NCBI GenBank assembly: GCA_030062745.1
Contig: CP099842.1
Span: 4,030,001-4,094,000, forward strand
DNA length: 64,000 bases
Source: Capitulum mitella
Taxonomy: Eukaryota; Arthropoda; Thecostraca; Pollicipedomorpha; Pollicipedidae
Direction of reading: 5' to 3'
Position 1 is the stretch's first letter. Each line of letters opens with the position of its first letter. Below the pieces are notes generated by a model, which was not told where the DNA came from, did not search any database, and saw nothing but the letters and a program-made list of their open reading frames with translations. The position numbers and the translations under genes are program-made. Shown here one piece after another: positions 25,150 to 36,101 of the stretch.

Positions 25150-25640
25150 TGTCGGCCGGATCGGCAGCTGGAGGGTGCGGCCGGCGGTCCCCTTGATTGT
25201 CTCTCTGCCGCACGAGGTCGCCTCGCGATCGATTCCGGCGACGAGAGCGGTGCGTCCGATCGACCTCGGCCGTGATAGTCTGGTGACGCGCCGCGCTGAG
25301 CGCCGCTGACGGGCGCGGCATTCCTCGGCGGCGAGCGGCCGGCCGGCGCCGTCACCGTCACGCCGGCGTCCCCGGCCGTCGGCGGCGACGTCACGGCGGC
25401 GGCGGGTCCGGTTCACGCGCCGGCCGGCTCGGACCGGACGTCGCCGCCGTCGCGACGTTTTCCGACGGGCGCCATGACCGACGGCGGCCGGCCCGGCCCG
25501 TCTGTGGACGTCTCCGCCGTCGGGACGGCTCGGAACGAGAAGGACGCCCGGCCGCCGCGGGACTGGACGGTAGACACCGGTGGAAGGTATCGTCCTGCTG
25601 CGGGACTGAGCGGTAGACGGCGGTAGAGACAACGCGTTCC
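25150..25640. other. CpG-dense GC-rich block
   Basis: High CpG density with many GCCGGC words. Minus-strand frames up to 169 codons are Arg-rich and carry no domain. Near 25555-25626 a GCGGGACTG...CGGTAGAC segment is duplicated. Confidence 0.4.
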
Positions 25641-25672
25641 CCCGGGGCCGTCCGGCAGGCTGCTGGGTGGTG

Positions 25673-25712
25673 GCTGAGCTGAGCTGAGCTGAGTTAAGGT
25701 AAACTGAGCTGA
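25673..25712. repeat. (GAGCT)n short tandem repeat
   Basis: GAGCTGAGCTGAGCTGAG followed by diverged units. Simple slippage repeat of about 40 bp. Confidence 0.75.
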
Positions 25713-27180
25713 ACGGCTGTCGCCCTCGGTGCTTTCAGGCGCGAACAGTGATGGATTGAAAGCGAGGTTACTCAGAAAGGCTATCAGTTCTTAGGATTAG
25801 ATCCCCATGTCTGGGACTTTAAAATTAAATATTTTTGAAACATCAGTCTGAGATATTCACGCCCTGCCTTTTACGAGCGGAATATTTTGCAATAAGAAGA
25901 TTGGGCGTCGTAGGAATCGTCAGCACCATGCATAGGTGATTGAACGCAGAATTACACACATCCGTCGCAATGCCACATGTCGTAGTGGGAGTTGCATTGT
26001 TGTATTTCAGCATCAGAACGCCATGGTAAAGATTATGCATTAAACTCCCGAATGTTTCCATGTCAACCGTCAGCCTTTAGGAATTACCGTTGTCACCTGA
26101 AACCAGTTTGCGTTTCACGTCACGTATTGTTAGCTTCATACTAGTGAAAGTTTCCGGCCAAATGATCGTCATCGACGGAAACAGTCACAGTAGGATCGAC
26201 AACACTGCATTATGTATGTCACGTAGCGTCTCTATCAGTTCGTCCCACTTTCGTTGTTTTGACGTCTCTGGCGGTCGTCAGTTCTTGTTTGTTTTGCTTC
26301 GAGTTCTCTGTGGATGCATCTCCCCGCAAAACATATTTCAGCCATTGGATGTCTTATGTGCTCTTACCTGAGTATGCATAAACTGATATCCCGATCTCTG
26401 CTATACTTGTCATTTGTATTTCAAATTGCATGTGGGCGAAGTTAGACGGACTTGCAGCACCAGGTGCCTCATAGTTTCGGCGCGGTTCGCGATGCATTTC
26501 AGCATCACACCAGAGCATGAAATGCATGATGGTTGACACACGGAAGGCTCTGCTCTAGAAACACTGACTAGATTCATTAGGAAGATTTGGTAGCGTCGGA
26601 TCACGTCAAATGAGGGCTGCACGCGACTGCTGTAGACTGTCAAGCTGAAGAGTGCGTGATCCGTTCCCGAAAGACACGACGGGACCGTAATAATGCGCAC
26701 GATTTGGTGTCATGCCCTGTCCTTCTCCACATTATACGTATATGGGCGACTTGAACCTGTATTGCCCGGACGGAAGAAACAGCGTTATACCATAGGTGGC
26801 TATTCATCCACAGCAATACTTAATGTCACATCGATTCACGGATTGGACCATTTAAGCAGCTGCCAAAACTCATCAATAACCAAAACACTTCGCTTTTTGT
26901 GGATAGTTTGTCTTCGTCTTTGTTGTCTTCTGTCTGTCTTCGCTGTGACGGACGCTGTTTGCCCCACCAGGGCCCTCAGGCAACAAAAGCGAGGGCTCGT
27001 AGGGTTGGAGGGGGAGGGAGCACAACTTGTGTTTCGTGCGACCGTCTGGCCAGAGACCATCGCTGTTTCCTTTAAAGCCTAAGTAAAGACTGGCTCACAT
27101 GAACTCCCGGCGGTAAATCAACCGTTCTCGCGATATTCCGACGGATTTGGAGTTCGGTAAAGGTGACATCGTCCCCTGGT
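25713..27180. other. Gene-free stretch before the Ig exon
   Basis: A 129-codon frame at 26693-27082 has no recognisable domain. Nothing is supported here; it is presumably intronic or upstream of the Ig exon. Confidence 0.35.
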
Positions 27181-27225
27181 TGGTAGAATGTACGCATTGA
27201 TCACCGTCCGACTGTGTGCGTCCAG

Positions 27226-27405
27226 TGCCCGCAGGCTGTGCAGTTCGAACTACGGCCTTGCGGTGACACCGCCCCGTATCCGCAGGCTGTACAGCCGGGA
27301 ACAGCGAAGCCTCCCACGGCCGCAGGCTAGGTCGTCAGGAAGGCTCGGACCACGGTCTCACCGTGACCCTCTCGTGCCCGCAGGCTGCTCGGCTCGGACC
27401 ACGGT
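27226..27405 (+). promoter_or_regulatory. Cluster of four acceptor-like CCGCAG|GCT sites before the Ig exon
   Basis: The word CCGCAGGCT occurs four times, with AG ending at 27234, 27285, 27325 and 27383. A 15-bp segment GGCTCGGACCACGGT is also duplicated (27342-27356 and 27391-27405), so the acceptor and exon start were partly duplicated. Only the 27383 site has a reasonable pyrimidine tract and gives the symmetric phase 1-1 exon. The others would enter the same open frame in phases 2, 2 and 0. Use of the upstream sites is possible but unproven. Confidence 0.5.
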
Positions 27406-27731
27406 GATGCGCACCCGCGCCGGTCTGAACGCCACGCTGCCCTGTCTGGGGCTGACCGGCATCCCGCACGCCGAGGTGGCCGAGCTCACCTGGCTCTGCT
27501 ACGGCTGCATGGAGAGCCTGGTCATCTCGCTGGACGAGCCGCTCAGCACCAAGCTGATCGAGTACAAGGACGGCATCTCGACCGTGTTCCACAGCCACGG
27601 CCGCATGAGCCTGGTGCCGGAGACGTTCGCGCTCAAGTACGACCCCGTGCTGGTCAAGTTCAGCGGCAAGTACCTGTGCCAGGTGAACGGGCGCAGCTCG
27701 CCCCAGGCCATGATCGAGCTCGTTGTGCAAG
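27384..27731 (+). CDS. Exon encoding a V-type immunoglobulin domain (partial gene)
   Basis: The exon follows CCCGCAG and ends CAAG|GTAAGA, a consensus donor. Length is 348 bp, phase 1 at both ends, as is typical for Ig-domain exons. Of 115 full codons, the canonical disulfide cysteines are 20 (ATLPC) and 98 (GKYLC), with core Trp 36 (LTW). The usual Asp of the DxGxYxC motif is absent. Cys 38 and 41 (CYGC) add a CxxC just after the Trp, and Cys 1 is a further extra. An N-glycosylation sequon NAT is at 15-17. The domain is extracellular, from a cell adhesion or receptor protein. The next exon at 63772 encodes FN3, so the order is Ig then FN3. I cannot name the orthologue; Ig/FN3 neuronal receptors are candidates. 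Other exons are outside the window. Confidence 0.85.
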
Positions 27732-28639
27732 GTAAGACGGCGCTCGGGCTGTGGCGTGCACGGCGCGGACCGGGCGCGGCCGCGCAGGCAGATGCATGGA
27801 GTGTGCGGAGGCTGATCTGCGTTTTGTGTTTGCTTATCGGTGGCCGAATTTGTCGAGTTATGGGCATGTTTCATACCGGGAGCCAGTTTTCTGGCTACCG
27901 TTCGAAGCTATCCCGGATGAATGCTGAACGACACGGAGAGCGCCGCGCGCACGGCGACGACGCCCGCTGAGGCCCCAGTGGGACGCACCAGCGCCACGCT
28001 TTGTCCCCAACGCCTCGGCAGCCGTAATTAAGTCCCCGACTTGATCTACATACCGCGTTATTACGTGACAAAGGTGATAGGTGGCCGGGCCGTGTTTGCA
28101 CGCGGCCTGTCCCTCGACAGGCCATCTGGTCTGAGAGGACGACGCTGTCTTCGCCTGGCGCCCCGCCCGGCCGGCGACGCCGTCCAGGGTCACGCCACGT
28201 CACGTGCCGGCAGTGGCCGAGCGTGCCGGCCGCCGCGCGAGGCGACGCTTGCTATGCCGGGCGGCGGCGGTGCCGTGGGGCGCCACAGGCAGCCGCTGAG
28301 TGCTGCTCGTTAACGAAAGTTTCGTCGAGTTTTGCTCGTTTCCTGGCCGTAAATCGTTGCGCTGTCAAATTAGCTGCAAATGGCAGCGTGAAATCCATTA
28401 CAGGTGTGGCATGTTTGAGCGTCTCAGTTTGCACAAGCTCTTGACGGCCATTATCAGCCTGTTTACGTATTCTGTGGGCCAAAATGTGTTGGGGAATCTT
28501 GGAAATTGCATTCAGCTTGTTCGATGGAGGCCACGAGTTTTCAGGAACGCCTGCACCAGGCGCCCAGACAGCGCCTGTTTGACGCTGGCCGTCTGAGACA
28601 TTTTCCTCTTAATGAGCGCGGTGTATTTTGAGCGTCGTT

Positions 28640-29130
28640 TTTCACGGCTGGCGTCTGGCCGCCGTCGCGGCGTCCGCTCAGCGGCGCGAGCCGACGGCCG
28701 GCCGATCGCCGCTCGTCACCGGGACCATCAGCGGGCCGCGCTGACGCCAGCACGCGCGTCCGCCGCCGCCGCACAATTGGGCAGAACGGGCGAGGGCCGC
28801 GCCCGCAGGCGGGCCGGCGTCGCTCGCCGGGATCGATGGCGATTTGTTGCGGCGCCGGCCCGGCGTCTGGCCCCGGAACTCGGCCGTCCTCCCCCTGACC
28901 GCGCCGGCTCGGCTCGGGACTCGGTCGTCCTCCCCCTGACCGCGCCGGCTCGGGCCGTTACTCGGCTGTCCTCCCTCTGACCGCGCCGGCTCGGCCCGGA
29001 ACTCGGCCGTCCTCCCTGTGACGGCACCGGCTCGGCTCGGAGGGGGGAGCGGTCGGTCGCCTCCTGCCCGCTCGGCAGGAGACCGCGACGCTCGCGGCGG
29101 CGGCGGCGGAGATCGGAGGGCGGCTTTGTT
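28640..29130. other. CpG-dense GC-rich block
   Basis: CpG-dense sequence holding the 41-bp tandem repeat described separately. Minus-strand frames up to 189 codons come from that repeat and from composition. Confidence 0.45.
28872..29042. repeat. 41-bp minisatellite
   Basis: ACTCGGCCGTCCTCC and variants recur at 28878, 28919, 28960 and 29001, an exact 41-bp spacing, with CTGACCGCGCCGGCTCGG between. About four units with few differences. On the minus strand the period gives a repeated Arg/Ser/Ala/Glu-rich frame (41 is not a multiple of 3, so the phase rotates). Confidence 0.9.
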
Positions 29131-32100
29131 GCGGCTGGTTTGATCACACAATGGTTGTGGGCCATGGCGACATGTCTGTCGGCTCCGCTGTGATGCTGCC
29201 ACTATTGGGGGAGGGGGGGAGGCGCCTGCTGCCCGGTTGTCGAACATTGACTAAGACTTTGAACCGTTCCGGATCCGTGGAACAATAGTTCCAAGAATCT
29301 TGTGAAGATGACTTGGCTGTAATCTAAATCTGCACAATGTTTTCGATCAGAATATATTCTGTTATCCTCTGCGGTGGGCTGGGAATCCCATGCTGCATGA
29401 CACGCCCTGAAATTTGATGACTTCATATGTAGACTGGATTGAACCTTTTCAGAGGTCATGCGTAATTGATTTTGAATGTGGTTGATGAGTCCAGACAGTG
29501 CAAGATAATCTAGTCAGGTTGGTGCGTTTGTCTACAGCCACAGTAACTTATGTCTCTCGCGGATGTACAAGAAATCGGTCGACTGGTGTGGAGTTTCATG
29601 TTTTTCCAACACGCTCGCAAAATGGCACACCATGCGGCCCGCAAGTTTCTGGGTCTGGGTCACTTTCCATCAAACGCCGGCAGTGGCCGGCCGCCGAGAG
29701 CATCATCGCCACTTTCGTCGCCGCCGGGATCTCCAGATTAATTTGGGTAAGGGTCCTCCGAGCGCCACTCTTCTCAGTCGAGAGGATAACAAATGGCCGC
29801 TGCGTCCGAGCTGGCCTCGCCGTCGCGCTGCGGTCAGGGCACCGGCGAGCGCGGTCAGAAAACACGGAGCCAACGACGGCGCACGTCGAAATTTGACGAA
29901 AATTGCGCCGGATAAGGCAGCCGACGCGCCCTTCGCGGGCCATGAAATGGATTTTACGGCGTGTAAAGGCTGGCAGGTTTCCACGAGGCGCGGGAAGTGT
30001 TATATTTCAGGGCGCCCTGGCACGTCTGGGGAGACCTGCCCGCGACCTGTCCGATTCGGGACGATCAAAGCCGCGCCGCCGTTTGCGAGTTCTGGCGTCT
30101 GCGCGACTCTTGCGAAATGCCTGTCGGAAACGTTTAGAATCTTGGAACTTTGTTGACGTAATGGTGGAAAGTAGTGAGTTTGGTGAATTATCTCTACAAC
30201 GGATTGCAAACCGGTTTTTAGACCTTCAAACAAAAGAAAACAAAGGCCTCTACATAGGTGGCAGGATAGGACAACAAAAGTGGGCATTCGCGACATTGTA
30301 CTTATTCATCACGATACTAGGTCATCCTCTGTTAGAGGTTAATTTTATTGCATTATAATTGGCTAATGCAGCGTGACTGAAACTCCCTCGTGAATTGCAT
30401 TGCTTATTCGTGGGGTTTATCTTCAGTCCATAACTTATTTGAATTTTGAATTCCGACGGTAAAGTTTCTTTAAATCCATTGAAACATCTGTACATGAAGA
30501 AACTTCCAACGTTGGAAAAGAGGGAATTATGGATGGATGTATTGCATTAGGGTCTACGTCACGCACCACATTTCACAGCATCACCATGCAATCACGCCTA
30601 ATTCTGACGTCTTTTTCAGTTCAGCATGCACCTAATGAAAGCGGGAGTAAGTCCCAGGAACAATGTACGAAAGTCAGGGAATAGTTTCCGATAAGCGATT
30701 GTGAACATTCCTTAAAATATCCTTTACGATTTCCCATGTTACTACCATACTTTGATGTACACTGTTTTCAACACAACAGAGCGGTTGTGAAATGCGTTTT
30801 TAATAAAATTCAACACGCAGAGACGCGGTAATGAGAATCATACGAACAATCGGTATAATAGAGTGATGTTGGAAGGATCAGACAGTGGTGAACTGGGACG
30901 AAATAGAACGGATCAGACGTAAATCGCGGATTTGTTGATATGCATTGGGAAAGAAGCAGTAAAGGTCAAGAGCCTTGCTTCAGCTCCTCTCCCGTAATTT
31001 TAACGGTATGAAATTTCTTTTTACATAGTTGGTACAGACAAGGTACCAATGAGAATAACCCAAGAAACGGTCAAACATATAAATAGCAGCTAAAAAAACA
31101 GCACCTGTTTTTGTTTTTGTTTTTTTGTTTTTTGTTTTTGTTTTTCACCAATATACTCGCAAGTCTGATGCCACTGTCTGAAATGAAGATATAACGAGGA
31201 CGTGACTACCAAACCCATCATCCAACAAGGACCGTCATCACATCCGTCCACCCAAAGGTGAGCCGATAATAATCAGCAATAAATATTTTGCGGATCATTT
31301 TTTTTTTGAAAATTGCTTAGATTCAGGGATTTGCAAGGTTTAGTATTTGACTGGTTGTTGTGTTGTTCAAGGTTCCTGGACTTGTAACAGAGACGGCAAA
31401 CTCTCCGTAATTTGTGGCGGAGTGTTTCTGCCGAAAATAAAGATTTTGCTTCGTGCTTCTACTATTTGAGCGGAGGATAAAAACATCTGCGTACATCAGG
31501 GACAGTTTGCCATATAGAAAGTTCTGAATCACCAGAATAAGATGTCGGCTTTCAATGCCTTAAAAATCTAATAGACCATTTGAAAGTATTGAATTATTTG
31601 TAAAAAATCAAGCATTCACACCTTTTAGATTGTAGTTGTTTGAGCATATACATATGCTGCAGTAGAAATGAAAACATTTGTGGAACAAAATGCTGTACGG
31701 CACACCGTGCATGAAATGGACTGCTCTCCATTACATTGTTGGAAAGCACTCATTATTTCGAAGCAGTTTTTCCGAGCCAGTTGCATGCGCAAAAGACCCA
31801 TAAATCCGTGTCTGAGCGTAGCGCCTCCTCCTCGAGCTTGCTGCAGCCCCGTTTCCTGCCCTGCTGCCCGCCAACAGGGCGGCATTACGCGACAGACGCG
31901 GCGCTCTCGTTCCCGGGATGCTTTCTGTCCGATCGGTCAGCTGAGCGGGACCGCGCGACAGCTGACACCGCGCCACTGCTAACAATTTGTCTTCGCGCAT
32001 CGGTCGCCGTGTCCGTCGGCCCAGGCAGACCGGCCGACAAGGCGCTGCTTGTCTTCTCAACGCTAGATGTCACCGCTGCGCCGCGCCTGCGAGTGCCCGT

Positions 32101-32395
32101 GATGCTGTACCGCAGGACTCAAACGAGGCAAATGTCGGAAAAGGGACGGGGATTGGGGGACCTTCGACGCAGAACATCTTAAATAGAGCTGTGAGGGAAA
32201 TACTGATTTAAGAAAGCTACTGTAGCCTCATTTTCCCTTTTTTGGATAGAATTTAACGTCAGTCTTGTCACAGTTGGGGAAAATAAGTTCCGGAACTTGT
32301 TCTGCTGTTATAACTTTGAAAACGGTGCTATGTCGTAGTGATAGGCGATGAACACAGCCGTAGCCAATCTTAGCGGGGCGGATTTTCGCCGTTTT
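29130..32395. other. Gene-free intronic stretch
   Basis: No domain or transposon end is recognised. A 197-codon frame at 29563-30156 is unassigned and shows no splice-bounded exon. A (GTTTTT)n low-complexity run lies at 31108-31146. The TATAAATAG at 31080 has no matching initiator. Confidence 0.35.
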
Positions 32396-32399
32396 TGTC

Positions 32400-32835
32400 T
32401 TCAAACATGTTCTTGGGTCCCAAAGGAGGATCTAGGGTCCCAAAGGACCTTTCGACAAAATGCCGCCGTGGGATCCAGTATCTGCAGGGATTCTTCGACA
32501 AAATGTTACCATAGGATCCAGGATCTGAAAGGATCTTTCGACAAGGCACAGCATTGGGATCTAAGATCTGAAACGATCCCACAATAAAACATAAGCTTAA
32601 CATCTACAGACTTAGCATCTAGGATCTGGCGGATCTCTTCACAAATTATAGACTTAAGATCTGGGATATGAAGAGATCTTTCAACGAAGGCTACATGTCA
32701 AATATAGGGTCTGAATGTCTTTTAGCAAAATGAAGACGTAGCATCCGCATTCTTAAGGGATCTTTGAACAAAGCAAACATACGGGACCATCTGGGAACAT
32801 CTGAAGGAATCCTGCAACAAGCAAAGTAAATCAGC
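32400..32835. repeat. Degenerate tandem repeat rich in GGATCT
   Basis: Units of about 45-65 bp contain GGGATCTAGGATCTGAA and TTCGACAAAATG-type words: for example GGATCCAGTATCTGCAGGG, GGATCCAGGATCTGAAAGG, GGGATCTAAGATCTGAAACG. Divergence rises to the right, so the left end looks younger. No ORF. Confidence 0.7.
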
Positions 32836-33182
32836 TGTTGTGCATCTCAGCATGCAAAACTCGTTGATTCCTTTCCGGTCTGTTGGAAAGTTTTCCGCGG
32901 AACGAGGCTTAGAAGAAGCAAATTGGGGAAACTAGAACGCTGGATCACCGGTTTGTTCTGAGATGATTTGCTACCGGACAACCGACCTGAGATTGGTCGG
33001 ACAGACGGTCGCTTGCGGGCAGACCAGTCTCGAAAATGTCTGAAATTGGTGGCTGTCTGCCCGGCGGGTGGAATGGTTGACTCCGCCGTGTCCGACGTGA
33101 CTTCCCAAGCGTTTAAAGCGTCTCAGCACCGGCAGGCCAGATTACACCGAACTGGCACATCAGGTCATCGAGAACGAGCGCT

Positions 33183-33350
33183 CTCCTGTCCTCCCTGGAC
33201 CGGCGCGGTGGGCCGTCTCGACCACGCGCGGTGGCCCCTGTCCTGTGCTGTCCGGGCCGGTGCAGTGACCCCTGACCTGTCCTGTCTGGGCCGGTTCGGT
33301 GGGCCCGCTGTTGTCCTGTCCGGGCCGGGGCGGCGGGCCCTGTCGGCCGC
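33183..33350. repeat. GC-rich degenerate tandem repeat
   Basis: CTGTCCTGTCCGGGCCGG and variants recur about every 45-50 bp, three to four times, with GGTGGGCCC-like words between. Overlapping open frames are artefacts of the repeat. Confidence 0.55.
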
Positions 33351-33354
33351 GCTA

Positions 33355-34880
33355 GAATCGGCCGGTTGGACAGCGGCCCTCCGCTGCCCTCGGCCCATCA
33401 GCTGGCGCCGCTCCCATGTCTGGCACTCGACGCCCCCATGAGGGCCCTCAATGTATCAGCGGTCGGCCGTGACAGGACGGCGCTGCCGGCGGTTGTTAGC
33501 GCTGTCTTGTCCGCCCCCAGCGCGCCCTCTTTCGCTCGATCCTGTTCAGTTGGGGTCGGGCGGTAATTAGGCATGCCTGCCAGCTGTTGATTCCCGCCTG
33601 TCATCGACTGCACCGTCGGTAACACTGTATGAACGATGTTGCGTTCCGGGTGGTCCCAGGCTAATGAGGAAATTATAGTTAATTAAAAATGACGTGATGG
33701 GGTTGTGCTGCTGTTGCTGCTGTTTATGTTTGACTGTGCTGTGTATGTGTATTGGACTGACTGCGTATGTTTGTAATACTGACTTCTGTGTACTGTTAGG
33801 CACTAGTATTTAATATGTTTTATTGATCACAATCAGCGACTAATTAACGTTAACTCGCGCTAGAGCATACTTATATAAGCCTATGCATAGGTGTTTTTTG
33901 TTCCATATCGAAATGACTACCAGATAAAATTCTGTGGCGTTTGCCCGGCACCGAAGTGGCCAGCCCCGGCGGAACCGCAGAGCTCCAGTGGCGCTCTTCG
34001 TCTGGAGGAAGTACGTCGAATCAGGCCCTGGAACGACTGAAGCGGTGCTAAATCGGACGGCCGGCCGAATCGGTTCCGACCAGGCCGACTAACGGCCCGG
34101 AAGGTATCGAGCCGAGCGCGCCGCCCCGCCGCCCGCCGCCGGCCCCGGCCGGCGGCGGCACCGGCGTGCCGGTGGACACCGCGCGGTGTTGCGAAGTAAA
34201 ACTGAGCTTGTGTGATGTTCCGATAATTTGGTTGGGAGTGTCATGGTGCTTTTCGCGAGAGATGGGGTGGGTTGATGTATGCTGCTTTAAATTTCCTTGG
34301 GCTGACTCCGATGCCCATTTATTTCGCGTGTGCGTTTTGATTTTTAGGCGACCGCCTCAGGATAGTGTGTTCGTTGCATTCTCGTCGGTTATAAGACAAG
34401 AAAAACGGTTCCAGACTGGCCTGCAGCAATTTTAGGTAGAGATCGGAGTCATAATATTGAAACACAACCCTCGTGTTTTTGCCATGAAGGCATGAAGTTG
34501 TAACATGTGTTGTTTCCTTAAACCTGGCCTTATATTTAAAGGACGCATGCCATCCAGATATGTTTTCGAGTATTGTTTTGCTCGATTTTTCGAAGAACGC
34601 ACCTGAAGTATCAGTTGGTGATGGATATTAGCACACTTTGGGAGGAGTTTTTCTTTTTTAATATACGCTTTTGAATCACGCCCAATATCATAATGTATTC
34701 GGCCCACCTATCAGGCAACGTTTTCATTGGTGGCGTTTCAATTTTTGTACAGTAGCTTTCACCATGCATAACTTTTAATATATCTCATTAGCCCCGTACT
34801 GAATATTCTGGGTGCGTCATTCATGACAAATTGTTTTGTCTCCGAAATTATGCATCCACTGCCAGCTCAGTAAAAGTCGC
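33355..34880. other. Gene-free intronic stretch
   Basis: A short CTGTTGCTGCTG run occurs at 33708-33722 and a GC-rich patch at about 34000-34170. No exon or transposon end is supported. Confidence 0.35.
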
Positions 34881-35042
34881 CCTTAACCCTATTCCCGGCA
34901 GGGGGGGGGCGGAATCCGCCCCCCCTCGGGTTTTTTGCTTGCCAATTACAGGCTTTTTGACGCAGCTTCACGAAACTTGGTGACTTTTCCTAGCTATTCC
35001 TTCTACGCGCCGTGACAAAATTTCGAAATTCTGTTTTTCTCA

Positions 35043-35615
35043 GGGGCGGAGCCAGGCAACGTTTTTGGGAGGCACCTCAGGTCATTTTTGGCCATGTTGA
35101 GGGTAAAAGGAAAATGTCTGCCAAAAACAGAGTTTTTGAGATAGAACTTAAAACTTTATATGAGTATATAGCTAAATAGTTGGGCAATGTGCATATGTAA
35201 TTTTGTTTGTCTGAGGTCACTTTACAAGGTCAGGTCAAGGTCAAAAGTCAAAATTTGTTTTTTCGCAATAATTTCGGCGCCGTTTTTTCAAATGCCAAAC
35301 CCGGAATATATATGACGTAGAAAAATGCCCTCTACTTGTGTACCAAGTTTCAGCTTGATATCAGGTCAGGTCACGGAGCTATGACCTAAAATGTCAGTGC
35401 ACGTGCCCTATATCGCAAAAGCCAAAAAATGATTTTTTTGGAATAGAGTGAATTTAATCGATTAAAAACGTTTACAGATAATATTGAATGCACACGACAT
35501 CATTCCAGGTGACCCCAAGGTCACTGGAGGTCATTTAAGGTCAAAGGTCACAAGTTGATCTGAGAAACGTGTGACCATGACAGTTCCCCCTTTTTTATGT
35601 CCCTGGCACCGCCTA
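35043..35615 (+). mobile_element. Nested GGGGCGGAGCCAGG-type element inside copy 1
   Basis: GGCGGAGCCAGG at 35045-35056 is mirrored, with one change, by CCTGGCACCGCC at 35602-35613. The left end matches the family start seen at 958 (GGGGCGTAGCCAGG). All three 1.2-kb copies have this interior, so the nesting came before amplification. It contains every AGGTCA word of copy 1. Confidence 0.5.
35538..35550 (+). promoter_or_regulatory. Perfect DR1 nuclear-receptor element in transposon copy 1
   Basis: AGGTCA-A-AGGTCA, two consensus half-sites spaced by one base, the DR1 bound by RXR/USP- and HNF4-type receptors. It sits in a cluster of AGGTCA words at 35518, 35528, 35538 and 35545. In copy 2 (38811-38823) one base of the second half-site differs. 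In copy 3 it is perfect on the minus strand (45050-45062). Binding is inference. Confidence 0.55.
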
Positions 35616-36101
35616 TGCTGACATTATACAAACATTGTAATGCGATTTGTACTTCTTTAGCATAACATGACTAGCAGAAGCTAAAAAAGTGTTTTGGCCT
35701 CTTTTGTTCATTCCGTTATTGGAAAACTAATCCCCCTATTTTTGAAACCCTGTGGACGCCCATGAATTTTCTCAAAATTTGAAATTTGCATACCCATGGT
35801 AAAAGCCCTATCCATAATCTCTCGATTGATGCCAGTTTCATCGAAATCGGTCCATAAACAACGGAGTTATAAGAAGTCAAAAAGTACCCCCCATTTTGAC
35901 ATTTTTGCCCCCCTGTATCCACAAATTTCAAAATTTTGAAAATTTCTTTTAATCAAAATGTAGTTCACGTCACGGCAAATCGATTGCCGTTTGTTGCGAT
36001 GAAATCGGATAAGTAGTTCTCGAGATCTCAGGGGGGGGCCGAATCCGCCCCCCCCTGCCGGGAATCGGCCATACCGTTTAGCCCTCCGGGAATAGGGTTA
36101 A

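Larger units (their letters stand above)
34883..36101 (+). mobile_element. piggyBac-like non-autonomous element (MITE), copy 1
   Basis: The unit is flanked by TTAA at 34883-34886 and 36098-36101, the target duplicated by piggyBac-superfamily transposons. Its ends are CCCTATTCCCGG at 34887 and the reverse complement at 36086-36097. The right end is asymmetric: the left-end motif ATTCCCGGCAGGGGGG recurs inverted about 19 bp further in, recalling the asymmetric subterminal repeats of piggyBac. A G-run/C-run hairpin, GGGCGGA-A-TCCGCCC, follows the left end. No transposase is present, so mobilisation would have needed a partner. The interior holds eleven AGGTCA words and a nested element. Copy 2 is nearly identical. 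Confidence 0.85.

Noticed and set aside
27235-27383. Extending the Ig exon upstream to the open frame start at 27188
   Set aside because: The extension is Arg-rich, holds the acceptor-like words, and breaks the symmetric 1-1 phase expected for an Ig exon.
28678-29247. Minus-strand frames of 145-189 codons with repeated Arg/Ala/Glu segments
   Set aside because: They follow the 41-bp minisatellite, whose period is not a multiple of three.
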